Positions 55,251-63,370 of a stretch of 64,000 nucleotides of DNA are shown here, one piece after another (the first letter of the stretch is position 1; each line of letters begins with the position of its first letter). The stretch is from JAGVSZ01 sp019137045 (GTDB taxonomy: Bacteria > Pseudomonadota > Gammaproteobacteria > Burkholderiales > SG8-39): the NCBI GenBank assembly GCA_046347635.1, contig JAXMFT010000001.1, positions 372,001-436,000 of the forward strand. The letters are read 5' to 3'. Both the position numbers and the translations under genes were made by a program. The notes under the pieces are model-generated. The model did not search any database. It was given only the letters and a program-made list of their open reading frames with translations, and was not told the DNA's origin.

Positions 55251-57719
55251 ATGGCGACCGACGGTAACGACGTGCTCATCGGGATCGACGACCTCTTCGA
55301 GACCCTCGACGGGCTCGGCGGCGACGACTACATCGACGGCGGGCGCGGCCGCGACCGGATGATCGGCGGCCTCGGCGACGACACCTTCGTCGTCGACAGC
55401 GCCAGCGACGCCGTCGTCGAGGCCGAAGACGGCGGGACCGACACCGTGCTCAGCTCCGCGCCCTACTTCGTCCTGCCGGAGAACGTGGAGATCCTCCGGA
55501 TCGTCGGCGACGGCGCGTTCGCCGGCTACGGCAACGACGGCCCCAACCAGCTCTTCGGCAACGCCCTCGACAACACGCTGCTCGGCCTCGACTCGAGCGA
55601 CCACCTCGAGGGCGGCGCGGGCAACGACTACCTGGACAGCGACGGCGGCGCCGACTACCTCGACGGCGGCGCCGGCAACGACAACCTGAACGGGGGCGAC
55701 GGCGACGACACCTACGCGTTCGGCGTCGGCTACGGCCAGGACGTCGCGAACGACGCCGACGGCGACGACCGCGTGCTGCTCACCGGCGGCCTGACGGCGA
55801 GCGACGTGAGCCTCGCGCGCGTCGGCAACGATCTCCGGGTCTCGCTCGACGGCACCCCCGATAGCCTGCTGCTGTCCGGCTGGTTCGCCGGCGGCCCGGG
55901 TCAGATCGAGTCGATCGCGTTCGAGGACGGATCGGTGTTCGGCGCGGCCGCGCTCGCGCAAGCGGTCGCGAATGCGGCCCCCGCCGCCGCCGACGATTCC
56001 GCCGCGGTCGCGGCCGACGGCGCGACCGTCGCCACCGGCACGGTGCTCGCGAACGACGGCGACCCGGACGGCGACCCGGTGGCGGTCACGAACCCGGGGA
56101 CCTACGCCGGCGCCTACGGCGCGCTCGTGCTGGCTGCAGACGGCTCCTACACATACACCCTGGACGCGGGCTCGCCCGCGGTCCAGGCGCTCCCCGGCGG
56201 CGCGACCGTCAGCGACGTCTTCGCCTACGGCGCGACCGACGGCGTACCGTTCGCGCCGGGCGTCGCGAACGCGCACCTGACGGTGACGGTGGCCGGGGCG
56301 AACGACGCGCCCACGCTCGCCGCGCCGCTCGCCGACCAGGGCGCGCGCGCGGGCCAGGCGTTCGAGTTTGCGCTTCCCGCGGGCGCGTTCGCGGACGTGG
56401 ACGCGAACGACAGCCTCACGTACATGGCCGCCCTCGCCAACGAGCGCCCGCTGCCCGACTGGCTCGCGTTCGATCCCGCGACCGGCCGCTTCTCCGGCAC
56501 GCCGCCCGCAGCGGCGGCCGGAACGACGCTCCAGATCACGGTGTTCGCCAACGACCTCTTCGGCGCCGCCGCCTCGGACGTGTTCGCCCTCAGCATCGCG
56601 GCCGCGGAGCCGCCGCCGGGCAAGGGCCGCGACATCGTCGGCACGCCGTGCCCGGACCGGCTCGTCGGCACGCCGTTCGACGACCGCATCGACGGGCGCG
56701 GCGCGGCCGACCTCATGAGCGGCGGGCGCGGCAACGACACCTACTACGTCGACGCCGGCCACGCCCACCGCTGGCATCGCGCCGACCGCGTGATCGAGCG
56801 CGCGCACGAGGGTCACGACACGGTCTACAGCAAGGCGAGCTTCCGGCTCCCGGCGCACGTCGAGGACCTGCACCTGCGCGGCGGCCGCAACCTCGACGGG
56901 ACCGGCAACGCGCAGGCCAACTGGATCGAGGGCAACCGCGGGCGCAACCGGCTGCGGGGCGGCGCGGGCGACGACCTCCTCCAGGGCAGGGGCGGCCGCG
57001 ACGCGCTGGAGGGCGGCAGCGGCGTGGACGTGCTCCAGGGCGGGCGCGGGCGCGACACGCTCGTCGACCGCTGCGGCAGCACGGTGTTCGACGGCGGCGC
57101 GGGGAACGATTCGATGACCGGCGGCGCGAGCGCCGACTTCTTCGCGGGCGGGCGGGGCGACGACCTCCTGCGCCTCGGCGGCGGCAGCGACGTGATCGCG
57201 TTCCGCAAGGGCGACGGCGCCGACCGCATCGAGGGCGGCCGGCAGGACGCCGTCCTCGTGCTCGGCGGCGTGGCCTACGAGGACCTCCTCTTCCGCAAGG
57301 ACGGGCGCGATCTCGTGCTCGACCTCGGCGGGCACGACCGGCTCGTGTTCGACGACTGGTACCGCGGCAAGCAGTCGATCGCCAAGCTCGAGCTCGTCGA
57401 CGCGCCCGCGGCCGGGCACGACGTCGAGGTGTTCGACTTCCGCGCGCTCGTGAAGGCGTTCGACGCGGCGCGCGCGGCCGCGTGCAACATGCGCAGCTGG
57501 GCGCTCGTGAACGAGCTGCTCGACGCGCACCTCGCCTCCGGCGACGACGCCGCGCTCGGCGGCGACCTCGCCGCGCAGTACGCGCGCAACGGCACGCTCG
57601 CCGGCATGGGCTGGAGCGCGGCGCGCGAGACCGTGGCCGCGCCGGGGTTCGGACGGGACGCGCAGGCGCTGCATTCGGCGGCGCAGCTCGGCGCCGACCC
57701 GGTCAGGCTCGGCGCCTAG
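55251..57719 (+). CDS. RTX/VCBS-type calcium-binding exported protein
   Basis: An 822-residue acidic protein starting at ATG 55251 after GGGGAAGG. Order: RTX nonapeptide blocks (LDGLGGDDYIDGGRGRDRM, LEGGAGNDYLDSDGGADYL, GGAGNDNLNGGDGDDTYAFG) in residues 15-165; a VCBS-like domain (LANDGDPDGDPVAV, YGALVLAADGSYTYTLD) around 265-345; a dystroglycan/He_PIG-type Ig domain (LPDWLAFDPATGRFSGTPP) around 345-450; and a second RTX block (about 465-660) unusually rich in Arg (GGRGRDTL, GGGSDVIAFRKGDGADRI). The last 130 residues are Ala-rich and helical. No signal peptide, as expected for a type I secretion substrate, but no T1SS genes lie in the window. No enzymatic domain is seen, so a matrix or adhesive role is more likely than a toxin. 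Confidence 0.88.
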   Translation: MATDGNDVLIGIDDLFETLDGLGGDDYIDGGRGRDRMIGGLGDDTFVVDSASDAVVEAEDGGTDTVLSSAPYFVLPENVEILRIVGDGAFAGYGNDGPNQLFGNALDNTLLGLDSSDHLEGGAGNDYLDSDGGADYLDGGAGNDNLNGGDGDDTYAFGVGYGQDVANDADGDDRVLLTGGLTASDVSLARVGNDLRVSLDGTPDSLLLSGWFAGGPGQIESIAFEDGSVFGAAALAQAVANAAPAAADDSAAVAADGATVATGTVLANDGDPDGDPVAVTNPGTYAGAYGALVLAADGSYTYTLDAGSPAVQALPGGATVSDVFAYGATDGVPFAPGVANAHLTVTVAGANDAPTLAAPLADQGARAGQAFEFALPAGAFADVDANDSLTYMAALANERPLPDWLAFDPATGRFSGTPPAAAAGTTLQITVFANDLFGAAASDVFALSIAAAEPPPGKGRDIVGTPCPDRLVGTPFDDRIDGRGAADLMSGGRGNDTYYVDAGHAHRWHRADRVIERAHEGHDTVYSKASFRLPAHVEDLHLRGGRNLDGTGNAQANWIEGNRGRNRLRGGAGDDLLQGRGGRDALEGGSGVDVLQGGRGRDTLVDRCGSTVFDGGAGNDSMTGGASADFFAGGRGDDLLRLGGGSDVIAFRKGDGADRIEGGRQDAVLVLGGVAYEDLLFRKDGRDLVLDLGGHDRLVFDDWYRGKQSIAKLELVDAPAAGHDVEVFDFRALVKAFDAARAAACNMRSWALVNELLDAHLASGDDAALGGDLAAQYARNGTLAGMGWSAARETVAAPGFGRDAQALHSAAQLGADPVRLGA

Positions 57720-57800
57720 CGCCCCGGCATCGGGCGCCCCTTCATCCGGCCGCCGCCGGGCGGTATGCTGCGCGCCGCGCGAGCGGGAGGCGCGCGGCGC

Positions 57801-59513
57801 ATGCCCCGGGAAGGCACCATCGACTGCGACGTGCTCGTCGCCGGCTCCGGCGCGGGCGGCATGGCCGCCGCCGTCACCGCGCGGAAGCACGGCCTGGACG
57901 TCGTGGTCGCGGAGAAGGAGTCGTGGTTCGGCGGCACGACCGCGCTCTCGGGCGGCTGGCTGTGGGTGCCCGGCAACCGGCCCGGCGCGCGGCTGAGCGA
58001 ACAGGCGGGCGCGACCGAGCCCCCCGGCGCCGCGCGCGCCTACCTGCAAGATCAATGCGGCCCCTGGTTCGACGCGGCGCGCGTCGACGCCTTCCTCGCC
58101 GCCGGCCCGCGCATGGTCGAGTTCTTCATGCGCGAGACCGCGGTGCAGTTCGAGTGCCCGGTGATGTTCCCCGACTACCACCCGGACGCGCCCGGCGGCG
58201 CCCCGGGCGGGCGCTCGATCGTAGCCGCGCCGTTCGACGGCCGCGCGCTCGGGCGCTCGCTCGCCAAGCTCCGGCCGCCGCTGCCCGAGCTCACGCTGTT
58301 CGGGATGATGCTCGGCTCGGGCAAGGAGATCGTGCACTTCTTCAACGCCACGCGCTCGTTCGAGTCGGCCCGGGTCGTGGCAAAGCGCCTCGCGTCGCAC
58401 GCGCGCGACCTCGCGCTCTACCGCCGCGGCATCCGCCTCACCAACGGCAACGCGCTCGCCGGGCGGCTGCTCAAGAGCGCCGAGGACGCCGGCGTGCGCC
58501 TCCTGCTCGTGGCGCCGGTGCGCGAGCTCCTGCGCGCCGATGGCGCGGTTCGCGGCGCGCGGCTCGACACCGCGGACGGACCCGTGCAGGTGCGCGCGCG
58601 GCGCGGCGTGGTGCTCGCCTGCGGCGGGTTTCCGCAGGACGTCGAGCGCCGCCGGCGGCTCTTTCCGCACGCGCCGACCGGCGCGGAGCACTGGTCGCCC
58701 GCCCCGCCCGGGAACACCGGCGACGGGCTGCGGCTCGCCGAGCAGGCCGGGGCGCGCATCGAGCAGGACCTGCCGCACGCCGCGGCGTGGGTGCCCGTCT
58801 CGCGCGTCGCGCGGCGCGACGGCACGACCGGGCTCTTCCCGCACTTCATCGACCGCGCGAAGCCGGGCGTGATCGCGGTGACGCGCAAGGGCCGGCGCTT
58901 CGTCAACGAGGCGAACTCGTATCACGACTTCGTCCAGGGGCTGGTGGCCGCGGCCGGGCGCGATGCGCCGACCGCGTTCCTGCTCGCCGACCACCGCGCG
59001 ATCCGGCGCTACGGGCTCGGCTTCGCAAAGGCGTTCCCGCTCCCGCTCGGGCCGTACCTGCGCTCGGGCTATCTCCTGCGCGGCGACACGCTCGCGGCGC
59101 TCGCGGCGCGGGCGGGCATCGATGCCGCGGCGCTCCAGGTGACGGTCGACGCGTACAACCGCCACGCGCGCGAAGGCGCGGACCCGGAGTTCCGCAAGGG
59201 GAGCAGCGCGTACAACCGCTTCCTCGGCGATGCGACGGTGGCGCCGAACCCGTGCATCGCGCCGCTCGAGGTCCCGCCGTTCTACGCGGTGCAGGTGGTG
59301 GTCGGCGATCTCGGCACCTACGCGGGCATCGGCACCGACGGCCGGGCGCGGGTGCTCGGCGCGCGCGGCGAGCCGATCGCCGGCCTCTACGCCGCCGGCA
59401 ACGACATGGCGAGCATCATGGGCGGCAACTACCCGGCGGGCGGCATCACGCTCGGCCCGGCGATGACCTTCGGCTACATCGCCGGGTGCGATCTGGCCGG
59501 CATCGTCCCCTGA
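57801..59513 (+). CDS. FAD-dependent oxidoreductase, 3-ketosteroid dehydrogenase (KstD)-like
   Basis: A 570-residue flavoprotein of the FAD_binding_2 (fumarate reductase/KstD) family. N-terminal dinucleotide fold CDVLVAGSGAGGMAAAVTAR with the ribose-binding Glu in VVAEKESWFGG; then TTALSGGWLWVPGN; a central RRGVVLACGGFPQD strand; and the C-terminal FAD loop GNYPAGGITLGPAMTFGYIAG. The FGGTTALSGG and YPAGGITLGPA blocks favour KstD-like over succinate/fumarate enzymes. ATG 57801 gives the standard N terminus. The expected reaction is dehydrogenation of a cyclic ketone or steroid; the substrate is unproven and no other steroid genes lie nearby. Confidence 0.86.
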   Translation: MPREGTIDCDVLVAGSGAGGMAAAVTARKHGLDVVVAEKESWFGGTTALSGGWLWVPGNRPGARLSEQAGATEPPGAARAYLQDQCGPWFDAARVDAFLAAGPRMVEFFMRETAVQFECPVMFPDYHPDAPGGAPGGRSIVAAPFDGRALGRSLAKLRPPLPELTLFGMMLGSGKEIVHFFNATRSFESARVVAKRLASHARDLALYRRGIRLTNGNALAGRLLKSAEDAGVRLLLVAPVRELLRADGAVRGARLDTADGPVQVRARRGVVLACGGFPQDVERRRRLFPHAPTGAEHWSPAPPGNTGDGLRLAEQAGARIEQDLPHAAAWVPVSRVARRDGTTGLFPHFIDRAKPGVIAVTRKGRRFVNEANSYHDFVQGLVAAAGRDAPTAFLLADHRAIRRYGLGFAKAFPLPLGPYLRSGYLLRGDTLAALAARAGIDAAALQVTVDAYNRHAREGADPEFRKGSSAYNRFLGDATVAPNPCIAPLEVPPFYAVQVVVGDLGTYAGIGTDGRARVLGARGEPIAGLYAAGNDMASIMGGNYPAGGITLGPAMTFGYIAGCDLAGIVP

Positions 59514-59523
59514 GCGCGCCGGC

Positions 59524-60333
59524 TCAGCGCCCCACCATCTCGATCGCGCGCAGCGCGGCGCCGAGCGCGACGAGCCCGAAGACGAGGAATATCGCGAGCG
59601 CGATGAGCCAGCGCCGCGTCGCGCCGATCTGCAGGACGACCGTGCCGGCGAGGAGGTCGTGCAGCGCCTGCCGGCGCGCGGTGAAAGGCTGCATCAGGTA
59701 GCCGAGGCAGAGCGGCAGGACCGAGAGGTACCGCCCCGCCCAGCGGCCGGTGGCGCGCAGGAACGAGATGCGCGCCTCGCCGTCGGCCGTGACCACCTGC
59801 AGCCGCAGCGCGCGCTTGCCCGGGCTCGCGCGCCGCGGGCCGGACTCGGTCAGCGCGAAATAGAACCAGCCGATCACGAGACCGAGGATCCCGCCCAGGA
59901 GCGAGGTTTCCCTCGCGCCGAACCCGACGACTCCGCCGAGGAAGCCCAGCACGAAGCCGACGAATCCGGCCAGCAGCCCGACCACGACCCCGTCGAGCAC
60001 CGCGGCGGCGAAGCGCGCCCAGAAGCCGGCGTACACGGTCGGCGCGGCCAGCCGGTCGGCGACGTCGGCGACGCGCGCGCCCGGCGGCGCGTACGGCGAG
60101 TCGGCGGGATTGTCCGGCGGGCGGATGCTCGCGAGCGCGAGCTCCTGCGAGGACGTGAGGATGGTCTTGCGCATCTGGGCGAAGGTCTCCGCCACCGTCG
60201 CGCCCTCCCGCAGGCCCTCCGCCCACAGGACGTCGGCGCCGCGCAGCGCGCCGCTCTCGTACGCGCGCAGGATCTCGTCCTCCGCGAAGGGGCCGATCCG
60301 CTCGCCGTCGCGGACCACCCAGATCTCGTCCAT
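59524..60333 (-). CDS. GYF_2 and RDD domain membrane protein
   Basis: A 269-residue protein starting at ATG 60333 after a GGGAGG ribosome binding site. The N-terminal 55 residues form a GYF_2 domain (IWVVRDGERIGPFAEDEILR, ADVLWAEG). After a linker follows an RDD domain with membrane helices (VLDGVVVGLLAGFVGFVLGF, SLLGGILGLVIGWFYFALTE) and the typical SPGKRALRLQVV...RRQALHDLLAGTVVL blocks. A final helix is LIALAIFLVFGLVALGAAL. The function of such proteins is unknown. It converges with the flavoprotein gene and diverges from the alcohol dehydrogenase. Confidence 0.88.
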   Translation of the reverse strand: MDEIWVVRDGERIGPFAEDEILRAYESGALRGADVLWAEGLREGATVAETFAQMRKTILTSSQELALASIRPPDNPADSPYAPPGARVADVADRLAAPTVYAGFWARFAAAVLDGVVVGLLAGFVGFVLGFLGGVVGFGARETSLLGGILGLVIGWFYFALTESGPRRASPGKRALRLQVVTADGEARISFLRATGRWAGRYLSVLPLCLGYLMQPFTARRQALHDLLAGTVVLQIGATRRWLIALAIFLVFGLVALGAALRAIEMVGR

Positions 60334-60433
60334 CGGGCCTCCCTTGTCCCGGCACTTTAGCAGCCGCCGCGCGGCGCGTTGAGTCATCCGGATGGGCTAC
60401 CATCGCGCCGGAACCGCACCCGGAGCGACCCGC

Positions 60434-61540
60434 ATGTCCCGCACAGCCAAGGCCGTGCTCTGCCGCGAGCTCGACCGCCCCGTCGTGGTGGAGGAGATCG
60501 AGGTGGCCGCGCCCCGCCGCGGCGAAGTGACCGTGAAGATCGGCGCGTGCGGCGTGTGCCACAGCGACCTGTCCGCGACCAACGGCACCATCCAGATGCA
60601 GCTCCCGCTCGTGCTCGGCCACGAGGCGGCGGGCGTCGTCGCGGAGGTCGGCGAGGGCGTGACCGAGCTTGCGCCGGGCGACCACGTGGTGAGCTCGTTC
60701 GTGCACATGTGCGGCAAGTGCCGCTGGTGCGCGACCGGGCGGCCGCACCTGTGCGACAGCGCGGCGAAGACGCTCTACACGCTGCCCGACGGCACGACCC
60801 CGGCGCGCGATCGCGCGGGGAACCCGGTGTACGTCTTCTCCGCGTGCGGCGTCATGGCCGAGTTCGCCACGCTCTCGGTGGACAACCTCGTCAAGGTGGA
60901 CAAGGGCGTGCCGCTCGACCGCGCCGCGCTCGTGTCCTGCGGCGTGATGACCGGCGTGGGCGCGGTGTTCAACACCGCGCGCGTCGAGCCGGGCGCCGCG
61001 GTGATGGTGATCGGCACGGGCGGCGTCGGCCTCAACGTCATCCAGGGCGCGGCGATCGCGGGCGCGAACCCGATCGTCGCGGTGGACGTGACCGACGCCA
61101 AGCTCGCTCTCGCGCGCTCCTTCGGCGCGACGCACACGATCAACGCCGCGCAGGAGGAGAACGTGGTCAAGGCGGCGAAGAAGCTCACCGGCGGCGGGCC
61201 CGACTACTGCTTCGAGTGCATCGGGCTCGGCAAGACGGTCGAGCAGGCCTTCCGCAGCCTGCGCAAGGGCGGGAAGGCGGTGGTGGTCGGGGTGACGCGC
61301 GGCGACGACTCGGTCGCGGTGCGTCCGCCCGCGCTCACCTTCGAGGAGAAGACGCTCACCGGCAGCTACTTCGGTTCGGCGCGCCCGCGCGAGGATTTCC
61401 CGCGGCTGCTCGCGCTGTACAAGTCGGGCCGGCTGAAGCTCGACGAGCTGATCACGCACCGCTATTCGATCGACGAGGCCGCGCAGGCCTTCGCCGACCT
61501 CGCGGCGGGGAAGAACGCGCGCGGCGTCATCGTCTTCTGA
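60434..61540 (+). CDS. Zinc-dependent alcohol dehydrogenase (class III-like)
   Basis: A 368-residue MDR-superfamily dehydrogenase. Catalytic zinc region ACGVCHSDL and GHEAAGVVAEVGEGV; structural-zinc lobe HMCGKCRWCATGRPHLC with four cysteines; Rossmann motif VIGTGGVGLNVIQGA; YCFECIG; C-terminal RYSIDEAAQAFADLAAG. It is closest to the NAD-dependent class III/benzyl-alcohol branch by pattern. ATG 60434 begins MSRTAKAVLCRE; an in-frame ATG at 60392 would add an unconserved 14 residues. The substrate is not determined. The next gene starts 10 bp downstream. Confidence 0.92.
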   Translation: MSRTAKAVLCRELDRPVVVEEIEVAAPRRGEVTVKIGACGVCHSDLSATNGTIQMQLPLVLGHEAAGVVAEVGEGVTELAPGDHVVSSFVHMCGKCRWCATGRPHLCDSAAKTLYTLPDGTTPARDRAGNPVYVFSACGVMAEFATLSVDNLVKVDKGVPLDRAALVSCGVMTGVGAVFNTARVEPGAAVMVIGTGGVGLNVIQGAAIAGANPIVAVDVTDAKLALARSFGATHTINAAQEENVVKAAKKLTGGGPDYCFECIGLGKTVEQAFRSLRKGGKAVVVGVTRGDDSVAVRPPALTFEEKTLTGSYFGSARPREDFPRLLALYKSGRLKLDELITHRYSIDEAAQAFADLAAGKNARGVIVF

Positions 61541-61550
61541 CGGCCACAAG

Positions 61551-62282
61551 ATGCTCGGCATCCTCGGCGGGATGGGTCCGCTCGCCACGGCGGACTTCTA
61601 CGCGAAGCTGATCGCGCAGACGCCGGCGGCGCGCGACCAGGACCACGTCCCGGTCGTGATCTACGCGGTGCCGCAGGTCCCCGACCGCACCGCGGCGCTG
61701 CTGCGCGGCGGCGCCACGCCCGTCCCGGCGCTGCTCGCCGGCCTGCGGACGCTCGTCGCCGCCGGGGCGCAGGCGATCGCGATGCCGTGCAACACCGCGC
61801 ACGCCTGGTTCGACGAGCTGGCGGCGCAGAGCCCGGTGCCGCTCCTGCACATCGCCGACGCGGCGGCCGACGCGGCGACGCTCATCGCCGGGCCGGGCGC
61901 GCGCCTCGGGCTCGTCGCCACGGACGGGACGCTCGCGCGCGACTTCTACGCGCGCCGGCTCGCCGCGCGGGGGTTCGAGTGCGCGACGCCGACCGCGGCC
62001 GAGATGCGCGATCGGGTGAGCCCGGGCATCGACCGGGTGAAGGCGGGCGCGGTCGAGGAAGGCGGCCGGCTCCTCGAGCAGGCGGTCGGCGCGCTGCTCG
62101 GGCGCGGCGCGGGCGCGGTCGTCCTCGGCTGCACCGAGGTTCCGGTCGCGCTCGACCGGATCGGCTCGCCGCTGCGCGCGCGGTGCGTGGATGCGACCGC
62201 CGCGCTCGCCCGCGCCTGCGTCGAGTGGTGGCGGCGGTCCGTCGACGCGCGGCGCTTGGACAAGCCGACCGGGACTGCCTAG
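61551..62282 (+). CDS. Aspartate/glutamate racemase family protein
   Basis: A 243-residue protein with the family start MLGILGGMGPLATADFYAKL and both catalytic cysteines: MPCNTAHAWFDEL (about residue 84) and VLGCTEVPVAL (about 192). The cofactor-independent two-base mechanism is therefore intact. It is 10 bp downstream of the alcohol dehydrogenase and 81 bp upstream of a glutamate/aspartate-type transport gene. That fits interconversion of D- and L-aspartate or glutamate, though substrate identity within the family varies. Confidence 0.9.
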   Translation: MLGILGGMGPLATADFYAKLIAQTPAARDQDHVPVVIYAVPQVPDRTAALLRGGATPVPALLAGLRTLVAAGAQAIAMPCNTAHAWFDELAAQSPVPLLHIADAAADAATLIAGPGARLGLVATDGTLARDFYARRLAARGFECATPTAAEMRDRVSPGIDRVKAGAVEEGGRLLEQAVGALLGRGAGAVVLGCTEVPVALDRIGSPLRARCVDATAALARACVEWWRRSVDARRLDKPTGTA

Positions 62283-62363
62283 AATCCCGCCTCGCCTCGG
62301 TGTCCCCGGGGCAGAACCGGCCGCCGGGACCCGCCGGCGCCCCACCACAGGAAAAGGATAGCC

Positions 62364-63272
62364 ATGCGCACACTCGCCCTCCCCGTCGCGGCCGCCCTCA
62401 CGGCCGCGCTGGCGCTGCCGGCCGCGGCACAGGAGCTCACCGGAACCCTCAAGAAAGTCAAGGACTCGGGCACGATCACCCTCGGGCACCGCGACTCGTC
62501 GATCCCGTTCTCCTACTACGACGACAAGCAGCAGGTCATCGGCTACGCGATGGACCTCTGCATGCGCATCGTGGAGGCGGTGAAGGCCGACCTGAAGCTC
62601 GCGAAGCTGGACGTGAAGCTCAACCCGGTCACCTCCGCCACGCGCATCCCGCTGATGGCGAACGGGACGATCGACCTCGAGTGCGGATCCACCACCAACA
62701 ACCTGGAGCGCCAGAAACAGGTCTCGTTCACGATCACGCACTTCGTCACCGCGAACCGCTACGTGGCGAAGAAGGCCTCCAACATCAACAAGCTCGAGGA
62801 CCTCAAGGGCAAGACCGTCGTCTCGACCTCGGGGACCACGAACATCAAGTGGGTCACGGAAGAGAACGCCAAGCGCAACCTCGGCCTGAACATCGTGGCG
62901 GCCAAGGACCACGCCGAGGCGTTCCTCATGGTCGACACCGGCCGCGCCGCGGCGTTCTTCATGGACGACATCCTGCTCTACTCGCTGGTCGCCACCTCGA
63001 AGAACCCGGGCGAGTGGATGATCGGGTCGGAGGCCTACACGGTCGAGCCGTACGGCATCATGCTGCGGCGCGAGGATCCCGCCTTCAAGAAGGTCGTGGA
63101 CAACGCGATGGTCCAGACCTACAAGAGCGGCGCGATCAACGGCATCTACGAGAAGTGGTTCCTGAAGCCGATTCCGCCGAAGGGCGTCAACCTGAACGTG
63201 CCGATGAGCGAGCAGTTCAAGCGGGTGATCGCGAACCCGACCGACTCGGGCGACCCGGCCGCCTACAAGTAG
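62364..63272 (+). CDS. Glutamate/aspartate ABC transporter substrate-binding protein (GltI-like)
   Basis: A 302-residue periplasmic binding protein with signal peptide MRTLALPVAAALTAALALP...AAAQ. Body: LKKVKDSGTITLGHRDSSIP, FSYYDDKQQVIGYAMDLCMR, LNPVTSATRIPLMANGTIDL, ECGSTTNNLERQKQVSFT (amino-acid ligand site Arg/Asp region) and KNPGEWMIGSEAYTVEPYGI. The STTNN and GHRDSSIPFSY blocks are typical of GltI-type proteins specific for Glu/Asp. The RBS is AGGAAAAGG before ATG 62364. A terminator-like hairpin separates it from the permease gene. Confidence 0.92.
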   Translation: MRTLALPVAAALTAALALPAAAQELTGTLKKVKDSGTITLGHRDSSIPFSYYDDKQQVIGYAMDLCMRIVEAVKADLKLAKLDVKLNPVTSATRIPLMANGTIDLECGSTTNNLERQKQVSFTITHFVTANRYVAKKASNINKLEDLKGKTVVSTSGTTNIKWVTEENAKRNLGLNIVAAKDHAEAFLMVDTGRAAAFFMDDILLYSLVATSKNPGEWMIGSEAYTVEPYGIMLRREDPAFKKVVDNAMVQTYKSGAINGIYEKWFLKPIPPKGVNLNVPMSEQFKRVIANPTDSGDPAAYK

Positions 63273-63299
63273 TCTTCGGGCCGCGGCCCGGACGCGCAT

Positions 63300-63332
63300 C
63301 GGCGAGGGGCCTGCGGGCCCCTCGCCGTTTTT
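63300..63332 (+). terminator. Terminator/attenuator between binding protein and permease genes
   Basis: GGCGAGGGGC (63301-63310) pairs with GCCCCTCGCC (ending 63326) around a short GC-rich loop, followed by GTTTTT. It is 28 bp after the binding-protein stop and 40 bp before the permease start. Partial termination here would give more binding protein than permease, a common arrangement. Confidence 0.85.
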
Positions 63333-63370
63333 CGTGGTAGCTTCGCCGCGTGCCCCGGGGAGGAGGCCGC

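Noticed and set aside
55251..57719. RTX cytotoxin
   Set aside because: No pore-forming, protease or cyclase domain is visible, and there is no acyltransferase or T1SS beside it.
54708..59165. The minus-strand reading frame of the giant protein stays open far upstream of 54707, through the RTX gene and the flavoprotein gene
   Set aside because: That part is Arg/Val/Ala-rich noise antisense to two well-supported plus-strand genes and carries no domain. The protein-like sequence begins at about 54707.
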